From Microbispora corallina (GTDB lineage Bacteria > Actinomycetota > Actinomycetes > Streptosporangiales > Streptosporangiaceae): DNA of 64,000 nt. Positions 38,707-46,965 of this stretch are shown here, one piece after another; position 1 is the stretch's first letter; each line of letters starts with the position of its first letter. Under the pieces are notes generated by a model. The model was not told the origin of the DNA. It searched no databases and saw nothing but the letters and a program-made list of their open reading frames with translations. The stretch covers positions 1-64,000 of the forward strand of contig NZ_BOOC01000042.1 in assembly GCF_016863035.1 (NCBI RefSeq), in the 5' to 3' direction. The position numbers and the translations under genes were made by a program.

Positions 38707-39741
38707 ATGACGACACGAATGCGCGGTGAGATCGCCGAGCAGCCCGCCGCCATCCGGGCCACGCTTGACGCCCTGCTGCCGCGGACCGGCGAGGTCGAGG
38801 CGCTGGCCCGCGACACCCGTCAGCTGCTGTTCATCGCCCGTGGCACCTCCGACAACGCCGCTGTCTACGGCCGCTACCTGATCGAGGCGCGGGCGGGCCG
38901 GATGGCCTCGATGGCCGCCCCCTCGATCGCCACGACCTACCGCCGCCGGCTCGACCTCGACGGCGTGCTCGCGGTCGGGCTGTCCCAGTCCGGCCGTACG
39001 GAGGAGATCGTCGAGACCCTCCAGTGGGCGCGTGACTGCGGCGCGAGGACCGTCGCGATCACCAACGGCGGCGAGGAGTCGCCGCTGGCCCGGGCCGCCG
39101 ACCTCGCCCTGTGCACGCTGGCCGGCGAGGAGAAGGCCGTCCCGGCCACCAAGACCTACACCACCCAGCTCGCCGCGCTCGCGGTCCTCGCGCTCGGCCT
39201 GGGCGCCGACGTCGACCGCGACGACCTGCGGCGGGTGCCCGACGCGGTGGACAAGCTGATCTCCGACCCCGGCGACCTGGAGGCGGTCGTCGAGGGCCTC
39301 GCCGACAAGCCCGGCGTCGTGGTGTCCGGCCGCGGGCTGGCCTTCTCGACCGCGCTGGAGCTCGCGCTCAAGCTCAAGGAGGCGTGCTACCTGCACGCCA
39401 TGGGCCTGTCGTACGCCGACCTGCTGCACGGCCCGATCGCGGTCGTGGACGCCGACACCCCGGCCGTCCTGGTCGCGGCGGGCGCGGGCCCGACCCTGGC
39501 GGGCACGGTCGCGCTGGCCGAGCGGGTGACCGGCGCGGGCGCCTCCGCCTACGGCGTGGGCGGCGGGCCGCAACTGGCCGCCGCGTCCACCGCCGCCCTG
39601 AACGGCCCCGACCTGCCCGAGTGGGTGGCTCCGCTGGGACTCATCGTCCCGGGGCAGTTGCTCACGGAGGCGCTGGCGCGCAGGCTCGGAATCGACCCGG
39701 ATGCCCCCCGTGGTCTGAACAAGGTCACTCAGACCGACTGA
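38707..39741 (+). CDS. SIS-domain aminosugar phosphate isomerase/deaminase
   Basis: A 344-residue protein with two SIS domains, as in the isomerase half of GlmS and in NagB-II/AgaS-type deaminases. The first domain carries IARGTSDNAA and GLSQSGRTEE; the conserved SGRGLAFSTALELALKLKE and HGPIAV segments are in the second. No glutaminase domain is present, so it probably runs as glucosamine-6-phosphate deaminase or a related isomerase that uses the product of the PTS. It is the first gene of the rightward PTS operon and its stop is 12 bases before the EIIB start. Confidence 0.87.
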   Translation: MTTRMRGEIAEQPAAIRATLDALLPRTGEVEALARDTRQLLFIARGTSDNAAVYGRYLIEARAGRMASMAAPSIATTYRRRLDLDGVLAVGLSQSGRTEEIVETLQWARDCGARTVAITNGGEESPLARAADLALCTLAGEEKAVPATKTYTTQLAALAVLALGLGADVDRDDLRRVPDAVDKLISDPGDLEAVVEGLADKPGVVVSGRGLAFSTALELALKLKEACYLHAMGLSYADLLHGPIAVVDADTPAVLVAAGAGPTLAGTVALAERVTGAGASAYGVGGGPQLAAASTAALNGPDLPEWVAPLGLIVPGQLLTEALARRLGIDPDAPRGLNKVTQTD

Positions 39742-39753
39742 ATGGAGGACCCC

Positions 39754-39990
39754 ATGGCTGCAGACGCCGAGGCGATCATCGCCGGGCTCGGTGGCGCTGA
39801 CAACATCATCGAGGTCGAGCCGTGCATCACGCGGCTGCGCACCGAGGTGCACGACGCGTCGAAGGTGAACCAGGCCGCCCTGAAGGCCGCCGGCGCCCAC
39901 GGCGTGATGGCGGCGGGCAACGTCGTCCAGGTCGTGGTGGGCCCGGAGGCCGACACCATCGCCAGCGACATCGAGGACATCATCGGCTGA
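39754..39990 (+). CDS. PTS EIIB component (glucose/GlcNAc type)
   Basis: A 78-residue EIIB with the phosphorylated cysteine C24 in EVEPCITRLR. The preferred start is the ATG at 39754, because GGAGG stands 5 bases before it; the in-frame ATG at 39742 has no such signal. It passes phosphate from EIIA to the sugar bound by the EIIC encoded at 36440. Confidence 0.92.
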   Translation: MAADAEAIIAGLGGADNIIEVEPCITRLRTEVHDASKVNQAALKAAGAHGVMAAGNVVQVVVGPEADTIASDIEDIIG

Positions 39991-40066
39991 CCGGGCCGAA
40001 CCAGGTCAGCCGGCCGCGGCCGGACCTCTGGTGGAGCTCGCCAGGGATCTCAGGAAGGGCGCTTCA

Positions 40067-40513
40067 TTGACGACAGTTCTCGCCCCGGTCGCGGGGGCGG
40101 CCATCGGGCTGGCCGCGGTGCCGGATCCGGTGTTCTCCCAGGCGATGGTGGGCCCGGGGACCGCGATCGACCCCCGACGCGAACCGGGCACCGCCATCGC
40201 CCCCATCAGCGGCACGATCGTCAAGCTGCACCCGCACGCGTTCGTGGTCGTGGGAGACGACGGCAGGGGCGTGCTGGTGCACCTCGGCATCGACACGGTG
40301 CAGCTCAAGGGCGAGGGCTTCACGCTGCTCGCGGCGGAGGGCGACCACGTCACCGCGGGCCAGCCCGTGGTGGCCTGGAACCCCGCGGCCGTCGAGGCGG
40401 GCGGCCGCTCGCCGGTCTGCCCGGTCGTGGCCCTCGACGCGCCGGCCGAGTCGGTGGGCGACGTCGTGCAGGGCGACGTGGACGCCGGTGACCTGCTCTT
40501 CCAGTGGTCGTGA
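40067..40513 (+). CDS. crr: PTS EIIA component (glucose type, Crr-like)
   Basis: A roughly 148-residue EIIA-Glc domain. The acceptor histidine is H72 in VLVHLGIDTV (numbering from the TTG start), with the partner histidine H57 in KLHPHAF. The TTG at 40067 follows AGGAAGGG by about 7 bases; a GTG at 40031 is in frame but has no ribosome-binding sequence. In actinomycetes this domain feeds EIIB and can also serve regulation. It overlaps the next gene by one base. Confidence 0.9.
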   Translation: MTTVLAPVAGAAIGLAAVPDPVFSQAMVGPGTAIDPRREPGTAIAPISGTIVKLHPHAFVVVGDDGRGVLVHLGIDTVQLKGEGFTLLAAEGDHVTAGQPVVAWNPAAVEAGGRSPVCPVVALDAPAESVGDVVQGDVDAGDLLFQWS

Positions 40514-41148
40514 TGGAGGCGGCGCTCTTCGACCTCGACGGAACCCTGATCAACACCGAGCGGCGCAGCCTGGCCATGTGGCGGATGCTGCTGGAGAACC
40601 ACGGCATCGAGCCCCACGAGGCGCTCGTGCGGCGGTTCATGGGCCGCCGCGGCCGGGACATCCTGCCCGAGATCATGCCCGGCGCGGACGTCCTGGCCCT
40701 GGTGGAGGAGGTCATGTCGTACGCCGACCACCCCGGGCTGCCGGACATCGTGCCGGTGCCCGGAGCGGCCGACCTGGTGCGCCGGGTGGCCGAGAAGGGC
40801 TCGCCGCTCGCGCTGGTCACCTCGGCGCACCGCGCCTGGGCGGTGGAGCGGCTGGCCGAGATCGGGGTCGGCGACCTGGTCCGGACCATCGTGTCCGGCG
40901 AGGACGTGGCCGTCGGCAAGCCGGACCCGTCCGGTTACCTCATGGCCGCGTCCCTGATCGGGGTCGAGCCCGCGAGGTGCGTGGCCTTTGAGGACTCGCT
41001 CGCGGGCATCGAGGCCGCCCAGGCCGCGGGTATGACGTGCGTGGCGGTGGCCACCACACACGCGCCGGAGGAACTGGCGCACGCGGACCTGGTTGTACCC
41101 GACATGTCGGGTATTGAGTGGCCATTGACAGAACTGGACCTGGTCTAG
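40513..41148 (+). CDS. HAD-superfamily hydrolase (subfamily IA, beta-phosphoglucomutase-like)
   Basis: A 211-residue HAD phosphatase or mutase with D7 and D9 in LFDLDGTL, the LVTSAH motif, the Lys of VGKPDP and the acidic pair of FEDSLAGI. The ATG overlaps the EIIA stop by one base (TGATG). The last codons and the TAG stop lie inside the dre-like palindrome that controls the next genes, so the site is both coding and operator. It may dephosphorylate sugar phosphates that accumulate during PTS transport (inference). Confidence 0.88.
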   Translation: MEAALFDLDGTLINTERRSLAMWRMLLENHGIEPHEALVRRFMGRRGRDILPEIMPGADVLALVEEVMSYADHPGLPDIVPVPGAADLVRRVAEKGSPLALVTSAHRAWAVERLAEIGVGDLVRTIVSGEDVAVGKPDPSGYLMAASLIGVEPARCVAFEDSLAGIEAAQAAGMTCVAVATTHAPEELAHADLVVPDMSGIEWPLTELDLV

Positions 41149-41153
41149 ACCAG
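41140..41153. promoter_or_regulatory. dre-like palindrome CTGGTCTAGACCAG
   Basis: A perfect 14-base palindrome matching the core of the DasR response element, 31 bases before the HPr start and overlapping the stop codon of the HAD gene. A TTGACA (41125-41130) stands just upstream and is a possible -35, although no good -10 is seen at the right distance. It probably gives ptsH-ptsI their own repressible promoter. Confidence 0.85.
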
Positions 41154-41183
41154 CAACTGAGACCAGTAATTGAGGAGGACACC

Positions 41184-41441
41184 GTGGCCGAGCGCAAGGT
41201 CAGCGTCACGTCCGAGGTCGGGCTGCACGCCCGCCCGGCGGCGACGTTCGTGCAGACGGCGGCGAAGGCGCCGTTCGACGTGACGGTCGCCAAGGCGGGC
41301 GGCCAGCCCGTGAACGCCAAGAGCATCCTGTCGGTCCTCGCGCTCGACGTCCGCCAGGGGGAGTCGATCGTCATCAGCGCGGACGGCGACGGCGCCGAGG
41401 AGCTGCTCGACCAGCTCGCCCAGATCGCCTCGGCCTCCTGA
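41184..41441 (+). CDS. ptsH: PTS phosphocarrier protein HPr
   Basis: An 85-residue HPr with active-site H15 in GLHARPAA and Ser47 in NAKSILSVL. The GTG at 41184 has GAGGAGG immediately upstream, which settles the start over the longer open frame. It receives phosphate from EI encoded 6 bases later. Neither an HPr kinase nor a second HPr is seen in the window. Confidence 0.95.
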   Translation: MAERKVSVTSEVGLHARPAATFVQTAAKAPFDVTVAKAGGQPVNAKSILSVLALDVRQGESIVISADGDGAEELLDQLAQIASAS

Positions 41442-41446
41442 CGGCG

Positions 41447-43282
41447 GTGGAGGCACAGGAGGCGGCGGGGCGGGGGCCCGGCGCGAACGAGACCGAGCAG
41501 GCGGCGGCCGTGACCCCGGACGCGGGCGCGGCTTCCACGGGGACGGGCGCGAGCGCCACCCGGCAGGGCGCGGCCGTCAGCGGGCCGGGCGCGAGCGAGC
41601 AGGCGGCCCTCACCGGGACGGGCGTGAGCCCGGGCGCGGGGTACGGGCCGGCGCACGTGCTGGTGGGGGACATCCCGGAGCCCGACAAGGAGGCGCGCCA
41701 CGACGGCGACGCCGCCGCGGAGCGGGCCCGGGCCGAGCGAGCACTGGACGAGGTCGCGGCCGACCTGGAGGCGCGCGGCGCCCGCGCGGGTGGGGAGGCC
41801 GAGGAGGTCCTCGGCGCGCAGGCGATGATGGCCCGCGACCCCGGCCTGTCCGGCGAGGTGGGCGCGCTCGTCGACCAGGGCGTGGCCGCCGCCCGCGCCG
41901 TCTTCGAGGCCTTCGGCAAGTACCGCGACCTGCTCGCGGCGGCCGGGGGATACCTGGGCGAGCGCGTGGCCGACCTCGACGACATCCGCGACCGCACGAT
42001 CGCGCTGCTCACCGGGCTTCCGATGCCGGGCGTGCCGGCGACGGCCGACCGGCCGTTCGTGCTGATCGCCAAGGACCTCGCGCCGGCCGACACCGCGCTG
42101 CTGTCGAAGGAGGTCGTGGCCGCCTTCGTGACCGAGCAGGGCGGGCCGACCAGCCACACGGCTATTCTCGCCCGCGCGATGGGCGTGCCCGCCGTCGTGG
42201 GCTGCGCCGGCGCCACCTCCGTCGCCTCCGGCACGCCGGTGCTGGTCGACGGCGCCGCCGGCACCGTACGGCTGTCGCCGTCGGACGACGAGGTCGCCCA
42301 GGCCCGCCAGGCCGACGAGGCCCGCCGCGCCGTGCTCTCGGCCGCCACCGGTCCTGGCCGGACCGCGGACGGCCACGCCGTGCCGCTGCTCGCGAACATC
42401 GGCGGCCCGCGCGACCTGGAGTCGGCACTGGCGAACGGCGCCGAGGGCGTGGGCCTGTACCGCACCGAGTTCCTCTTCCTGGACCGCGAGACCGCCCCGA
42501 CCGGCGAGGAGCAGGAGGCGGCCTACCGGCCGGTGTTCGAGGCGTTCCCCGAGGGCCGCGTGGTCGTCAGGACGCTCGACGCCGGGGCCGACAAGCCGCT
42601 CGCGTTCCTGCCGCCTCCGGAGGAGGAGCCCAACCCGGCGCTCGGCGAGCGCGGGGTGCGGATGTTCCGCCGCTACCCCGAGATCATGGCCGTCCAGCTG
42701 GGCGCGCTGGCCCGGGCCGCCGCGGGGACGTCCGCGAAGGTGCAGGTCATGGCCCCGATGGTGGCGACCGTCGAGGAGGCCGAGTGGTTCGCGACGGCCT
42801 GCCGTACGGCGGGGCTCGACAGCCCGGGCATCATGATCGAGGTGCCCTCGGCGGCGCTGCGGGCGGCCGACCTCATCCGGGCCGTCGACTTCTTCTCGAT
42901 CGGCACCAACGACCTCACCCAGTACGCGCTGGCGGCCGACCGGCAGGTCAGCGCGGTCGCGGGGCTGCAGGACCCGTGGCACCCGGCCGTCCTCGACCTC
43001 ATCGCGCTGGCGGCGACGGCCGCCACGGCGGAGAGCAAGGGCTGCGGGGTGTGCGGCGAGGCCGCCGCCGACCCGGTGCTCGCGTGCGTGCTGGTGGGCA
43101 TGGGCGTGACCTCGCTGTCGATGGGCGCCCCCGCCCTGCCGTGGGTGCGGGCCGCCCTGGGCCGGCACACGCTCGACCAGTGCCGGGCGGCCGCCGCGGC
43201 GGCCCGTACGGCGACCTCGGCGGCCGCCGCCAAGGCCGCCGCGCGGGCGGAGCTGCCCGGTCTGGCCGCTCTCGCCCTCTGA
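41447..43282 (+). CDS. ptsI: Phosphoenolpyruvate-protein phosphotransferase (PTS enzyme I)
   Basis: A 611-residue enzyme I. The catalytic histidine is H237 in GGPTSHTAILARAMG. The PEP-binding TIM barrel with GVGLYRTEFLFL, DFFSIGTNDLTQYALA and the active-site Cys in GCGVCGEAA is complete. About the first 54 residues are an Ala/Gly/Thr-rich extension (GPGANETEQ, GPGASEQ and similar) not found in standard enzyme I, whose conserved start corresponds to TGTGVSPGAGYG. The start codon is therefore uncertain: no other convincing start lies nearer the domain. Confidence 0.92.
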   Translation: MEAQEAAGRGPGANETEQAAAVTPDAGAASTGTGASATRQGAAVSGPGASEQAALTGTGVSPGAGYGPAHVLVGDIPEPDKEARHDGDAAAERARAERALDEVAADLEARGARAGGEAEEVLGAQAMMARDPGLSGEVGALVDQGVAAARAVFEAFGKYRDLLAAAGGYLGERVADLDDIRDRTIALLTGLPMPGVPATADRPFVLIAKDLAPADTALLSKEVVAAFVTEQGGPTSHTAILARAMGVPAVVGCAGATSVASGTPVLVDGAAGTVRLSPSDDEVAQARQADEARRAVLSAATGPGRTADGHAVPLLANIGGPRDLESALANGAEGVGLYRTEFLFLDRETAPTGEEQEAAYRPVFEAFPEGRVVVRTLDAGADKPLAFLPPPEEEPNPALGERGVRMFRRYPEIMAVQLGALARAAAGTSAKVQVMAPMVATVEEAEWFATACRTAGLDSPGIMIEVPSAALRAADLIRAVDFFSIGTNDLTQYALAADRQVSAVAGLQDPWHPAVLDLIALAATAATAESKGCGVCGEAAADPVLACVLVGMGVTSLSMGAPALPWVRAALGRHTLDQCRAAAAAARTATSAAAAKAAARAELPGLAALAL

Positions 43283-43388
43283 CGCCCCGGCCGCCCGCCC
43301 CGGCCGCCCGCACCGATGAGGGGGCGCGGCCGCGGGCGGTGCGGAACCGGGTCGGAGGGTTCGGGGGTTTCCACCCGCCCGGCCCGGT

Positions 43389-43394
43389 TACGGT
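43389..43394 (+). promoter_or_regulatory. -10 box TACGGT of the hexosaminidase gene
   Basis: TACGGT is followed by seven bases and then the GTG at 43402, which is the sensible signal-peptide start. There is no separate Shine-Dalgarno, so the mRNA is probably leaderless. Confidence 0.5.
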
Positions 43395-43401
43395 GAAAGG
43401 C

Positions 43402-44748
43402 GTGTCAGGACTGCGACGAGGTGCTCTCGGGCTGGCCGTGCTTCTCGTGACGGGATGCTCGGCCGGCACCGGGGCCGCCGCCCGCCCCGCTATCACGCCT
43501 CCGGCCGTGCGCGCCTCGACGGCGAGCCCCGCGCCCGCGGCGTCCCCGTCCCCGAGCCCGAGCCGTACGGCCGCCCCCGGGTGGAACGCGCGCGACGCGC
43601 TCGCGCGGATGAGCCTGGAGGACAAGGTCGGCCAGCTGTTCGTCACCGTCGTGTACGGCTCGCACGCCGACTCCGGCAGCAAGGAGAACCGGGCCAGGTA
43701 CGGCGTGGCGACCCCGGCCGAGGTGATCGAGAAGTACCGGCCCGGCGGCGTCATCCTGTTCCCCTGGGCGGGCAACGTGTCCAGCGCGAAGCAGGTGGCC
43801 GCCCTCACCACCGGCCTGCGCGAGGCGTCGTCCCGCACGCCCCTGCTGATCGGCGTCGACCAGGAGAACGGCATCGTCTCGCGCCTGTCGCCGCTGGTCA
43901 CCAAGCTGCCGGGCGCGATGGCCATCGGCGCGACCGGCGACCCGGACAACGCCCGCGACGCCGCCCGGGTGACCGGCGAGGAGCTGAAGGACCTCGGCAT
44001 CGCGCTCGACTTCGCGCCCGTCGCGGACGTGAACGTCAACCCGCGCAACCCCGTCATCGGCCCTCGGGCGTACGGGGCGGACCCGAAGCGGGTCTCGACG
44101 ATGGTGGGCGCGGCGGTGGAGGGGTTCCACGAGGCGGGCGTCGCGTCGGTGGCCAAGCACTTCCCCGGCCACGGCGACACCTCCGTCGACAGCCACACGG
44201 GGCTGCCGGTGATCAGGCACTCGATGGCGCAGTGGCGCAAGCTGGACGCGCCGCCGTTCAAGGCCGCCATCGCGCACGGCGTGGACGCGATCATGTCGGC
44301 GCACGTCGTCATGCCCGAGCTCGACCCGTCGGGCGACCCGGCCACGCTGTCCCGCCGCATCCTCACCGGGCTGCTGCGCGACGAGCTCGGCTTCGACGGC
44401 GTCATCAGCACCGACGCGCTCGACATGGCGGGCGTGCGGAAGAAGTACGGCGACGCGGAGGTGCCCGTGCGGGCCGTCCTCGCGGGGGCCGACCTGCTGC
44501 TCATGCCGCCCGACCTGCCCACGGCGTACGACTCGGTGCTCAAGGCGGTGAGATCCGGCCGCATCTCCGAGAAGCGGCTCGACCAGTCGGTGCTGCGGAT
44601 CCTCACGCTGAAGCAGGAGCGCGGCATGGCCGATCCGCCGGAGACCGACCCGGGCGCGCTGCGGTCGCCCGAGCACCTCAAGGTGGCCAAGCGGGTGGCG
44701 GCGGCCGGCGCCGTCCGGGCGCGGTCGCTGCCGCTCGCCCGGAGCTGA
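43402..44748 (+). CDS. GH3 beta-N-acetylhexosaminidase lipoprotein (NagZ-like)
   Basis: A 448-residue exported glycosidase with a lipobox at LLVTGC (Cys near 22), an Ala/Pro/Ser-rich linker and a GH3 domain. The NagZ motif KHFPGHGDTSVDSH (about 252-265) supplies the His/Asp general acid dyad typical of GlcNAc-specific GH3 enzymes. The probable nucleophile is D338 in ISTDALDM. It removes terminal GlcNAc from chitin or peptidoglycan fragments outside the cell, giving substrate to the PTS encoded directly upstream. The frame is open much further upstream inside ptsI, but this start matches a lipoprotein signal and a -10 box. Confidence 0.9.
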   Translation: MSGLRRGALGLAVLLVTGCSAGTGAAARPAITPPAVRASTASPAPAASPSPSPSRTAAPGWNARDALARMSLEDKVGQLFVTVVYGSHADSGSKENRARYGVATPAEVIEKYRPGGVILFPWAGNVSSAKQVAALTTGLREASSRTPLLIGVDQENGIVSRLSPLVTKLPGAMAIGATGDPDNARDAARVTGEELKDLGIALDFAPVADVNVNPRNPVIGPRAYGADPKRVSTMVGAAVEGFHEAGVASVAKHFPGHGDTSVDSHTGLPVIRHSMAQWRKLDAPPFKAAIAHGVDAIMSAHVVMPELDPSGDPATLSRRILTGLLRDELGFDGVISTDALDMAGVRKKYGDAEVPVRAVLAGADLLLMPPDLPTAYDSVLKAVRSGRISEKRLDQSVLRILTLKQERGMADPPETDPGALRSPEHLKVAKRVAAAGAVRARSLPLARS

Positions 44749-44809
44749 CCTGCCCCCTGCCGGCCGCCGGGATCGGCCTATATTTGAGGGACGTCCGGCG
44801 GGAGGTGCG

Positions 44810-45514
44810 GTGTACAAGGGAGTCCTGATCGACTGGGGCGGGGTCCTGACGACAGGTCTGCGGGAGGCCGTCCAGGAGTGGATCGAGGCCGATCGGATCG
44901 ACCCCGGGCACTACCGGGAGGTCATGGGCGAGCTGGTCGTCCACGCGTACGAGGGCGGCCTCGCGCCGGGGGAGAACCCGATCCACGCGCTGGAGCGGGG
45001 CGAGCTGCCGGTGGCCGAGTTCGAACGCCGGTTGGCGACCCGGCTGCGCACCCTCGACGGGGAGCCCCCGGAGGCCGACGGCCTGCTGGAGCGGATGTTC
45101 ACCGGCTTCCGGCCGGTCGAGGAGATGAACGAGATGCTCCGCCTGGCCCGCGCGGCCGGGCTGTCCACGTGCCTGCTGTCGAACTCCTGGGGCAACAGCT
45201 ACCCGCGCGACGGCTGGGACGTCCTGTTCGACGCGGTGGTCATCTCGGGCGAGGTCGGCATGCGCAAGCCCGAGGAGCGCATCTTCCGCCACGCGCTCGG
45301 CCTGATCGCCCTCGACCCCGCTCAGTGCGTGTTCATCGACGACATCGAGGCCAACATCCTGGCGGCCCGGACGCTCGGCCTCGTCGGCATCCACCACCTC
45401 GACCCCGGGGCCACGATCGCCGAGATGGAGCGGCTGTTCGGCCTGCCCTTCCGGGCGGCTCCCGTGACACGCCCGGCGGACGGCCCCTCCGGCGCCCTGC
45501 GTCCCCCGCCGTAA
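44810..45514 (+). CDS. HAD-IA family hydrolase
   Basis: A 234-residue HAD protein of the epoxide-hydrolase-N-terminal/acid-phosphatase-like group: the nucleophile Asp is in LIDWGGVLT (the second Asp replaced by Gly, normal for this group), then LLSNSWG, the Lys of MRKPEERIF, and FIDDIEANI. The GTG at 44810 has GGGAGG upstream. A TATATT at 44779-44784 is a likely -10 box. The substrate is unknown. Residues after about 215 are a variable tail. Confidence 0.88.
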   Translation: MYKGVLIDWGGVLTTGLREAVQEWIEADRIDPGHYREVMGELVVHAYEGGLAPGENPIHALERGELPVAEFERRLATRLRTLDGEPPEADGLLERMFTGFRPVEEMNEMLRLARAAGLSTCLLSNSWGNSYPRDGWDVLFDAVVISGEVGMRKPEERIFRHALGLIALDPAQCVFIDDIEANILAARTLGLVGIHHLDPGATIAEMERLFGLPFRAAPVTRPADGPSGALRPPP

Positions 45515-45634
45515 GCTGGTCCGCGGACGACGGCGGCCGCGGCGCGGACCGCGCGCACCCGGACGCGGTGGGCAGAGCCGCCGGCGCCGACCGCCGCACC
45601 CGGAACCGACCGGAACGAACGATTCGAGGAACGC

Positions 45635-46141
45635 ATGCGCGTGTACCTGCCGTGCACGCTCCCCGGGCTGGCCCGCGTGGTCGCCTCGGGCGAGCTGGGA
45701 CCGGCCCCGCTGACCGGATACGCGGTGACGCCCGCGTTGATCGAATGGTACGTCTCGGGCGACACCGAGGAGCTGGAGTACGTCGCGCTGACCGAGGCCG
45801 CCCGCGCCTCCCTGCGCATGCTGGCCGCCGACCGCGCGGACGGGGTGAAGGCGGCCGCCCGCCGCGTCGTGATCGCCGCCGAGGTGCCGGACGGGACGGT
45901 CAAGGTGGGCACCGACCTGGAGGAGCGCGCGCGGGTGCGGGTGCAGGAGGCGGTCCCCCTGGCGCTGCTGGCCTCCGTCCACGTGGACGACGAGGACGCC
46001 GTGGACGACGTCGAGGCGGCGATCGAGGCGCTGCCCGCCGCCGACGAGGGCGACGACGACGCCCAGTTCACGGTCGACGGCGCGGAGGACCACGAGCTCA
46101 TGTGGTACGCGACACAGGAGATTTCCGATCTCCTCACCTGA
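45635..46141 (+). CDS. DUF6912 family protein
   Basis: A 168-residue soluble acidic protein starting MRVYLPCTLPGLARVV and containing AVTPALIEWYVSGDTEELEY and YATQEISDLL, as in the actinobacterial DUF6912 family. The last third is very acidic. No catalytic motif is seen and the function is unknown. It lies between two HAD genes, a common neighbour arrangement in actinomycetes. Confidence 0.8.
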   Translation: MRVYLPCTLPGLARVVASGELGPAPLTGYAVTPALIEWYVSGDTEELEYVALTEAARASLRMLAADRADGVKAAARRVVIAAEVPDGTVKVGTDLEERARVRVQEAVPLALLASVHVDDEDAVDDVEAAIEALPAADEGDDDAQFTVDGAEDHELMWYATQEISDLLT

Positions 46142-46192
46142 CCCGCCGTGTTCACGGTTTTGTCACAGGGCACGTTTATGCTCAGGGGCGAT

Positions 46193-46825
46193 ATGACACA
46201 CATCATCTGGGACTGGAACGGGACGCTCTTCCACGACATCGACGCGGTCATCGGCGCGACCAACGAGCTCTTCCAGCCGTACGGCCTCGGTCCGTACGAC
46301 GTCGACGGATTCCGCGAGGTCTACACGCGGCCCATCTGGGTGGCCTACGAGCGAATGCTCGGCCGCTCGCTGCGGGAGGGCGAGTGGGAGGTCCTCGACC
46401 GGGGCTTCCACGAGCACTACCACCGGCTGATGGAGGCCTGCCAGCTCGCCGAGGGGGCCGTCTCCAGCCTGCGCGCCTGGGAGGAGTCCGGCCGCTCGCA
46501 GTCGCTGCTGTCCATGTGGGGTCACGACCGGCTCGTCGGCAAGGTCGGCGACTTCGGCATCTCGGGGCACTTCCTGCGCGTCGACGGGCTCCGCTCCGCC
46601 TCCGGCGGCACCAAGGCCGAGCACATGGTCGCCCACCTGCGGGCCCTCGACCTCGACCCGGCGAAGGTGGTGGTCATCGGCGACAGCGTCGACGACGCCG
46701 ACGCCGCACGCCACGTCGGCGCCCGGGCCATCCTCTACGCCGGCGGCATGACCAGGCGGTCGGACCTCGACCTCGTCGGCGTCCCCGTCGTCGACTCGCT
46801 CGCCGCCGCCCTCGACCTGGTCTGA
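46193..46825 (+). CDS. HAD family hydrolase
   Basis: A 210-residue HAD protein with the nucleophile motif IWDWNGTLFHD (Asp present, second acidic position Asn, as in many DWNGT-type HADs), a helical cap and VVIGDSVDDADAA near the end. The ATG at 46193 is preceded by CAGGGGCG; TATGCT at 46177-46182 is a likely -10 box giving a very short leader. It is probably a small-molecule phosphatase with unknown substrate. Confidence 0.87.
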   Translation: MTHIIWDWNGTLFHDIDAVIGATNELFQPYGLGPYDVDGFREVYTRPIWVAYERMLGRSLREGEWEVLDRGFHEHYHRLMEACQLAEGAVSSLRAWEESGRSQSLLSMWGHDRLVGKVGDFGISGHFLRVDGLRSASGGTKAEHMVAHLRALDLDPAKVVVIGDSVDDADAARHVGARAILYAGGMTRRSDLDLVGVPVVDSLAAALDLV

Positions 46826-46965
46826 CCCCGCCCCCGGCCCCCGCCCGTGACGGCGGGGTTGCCTGAAGGGGAGATGCGCCTACACGCTCGGCATCGGACG
46901 GCGTGGGGGCCGGGCGGTGGCCGTACCCTTGGCACGAGCCCTGCCGCATCCCCTCGGAGGCCCCG

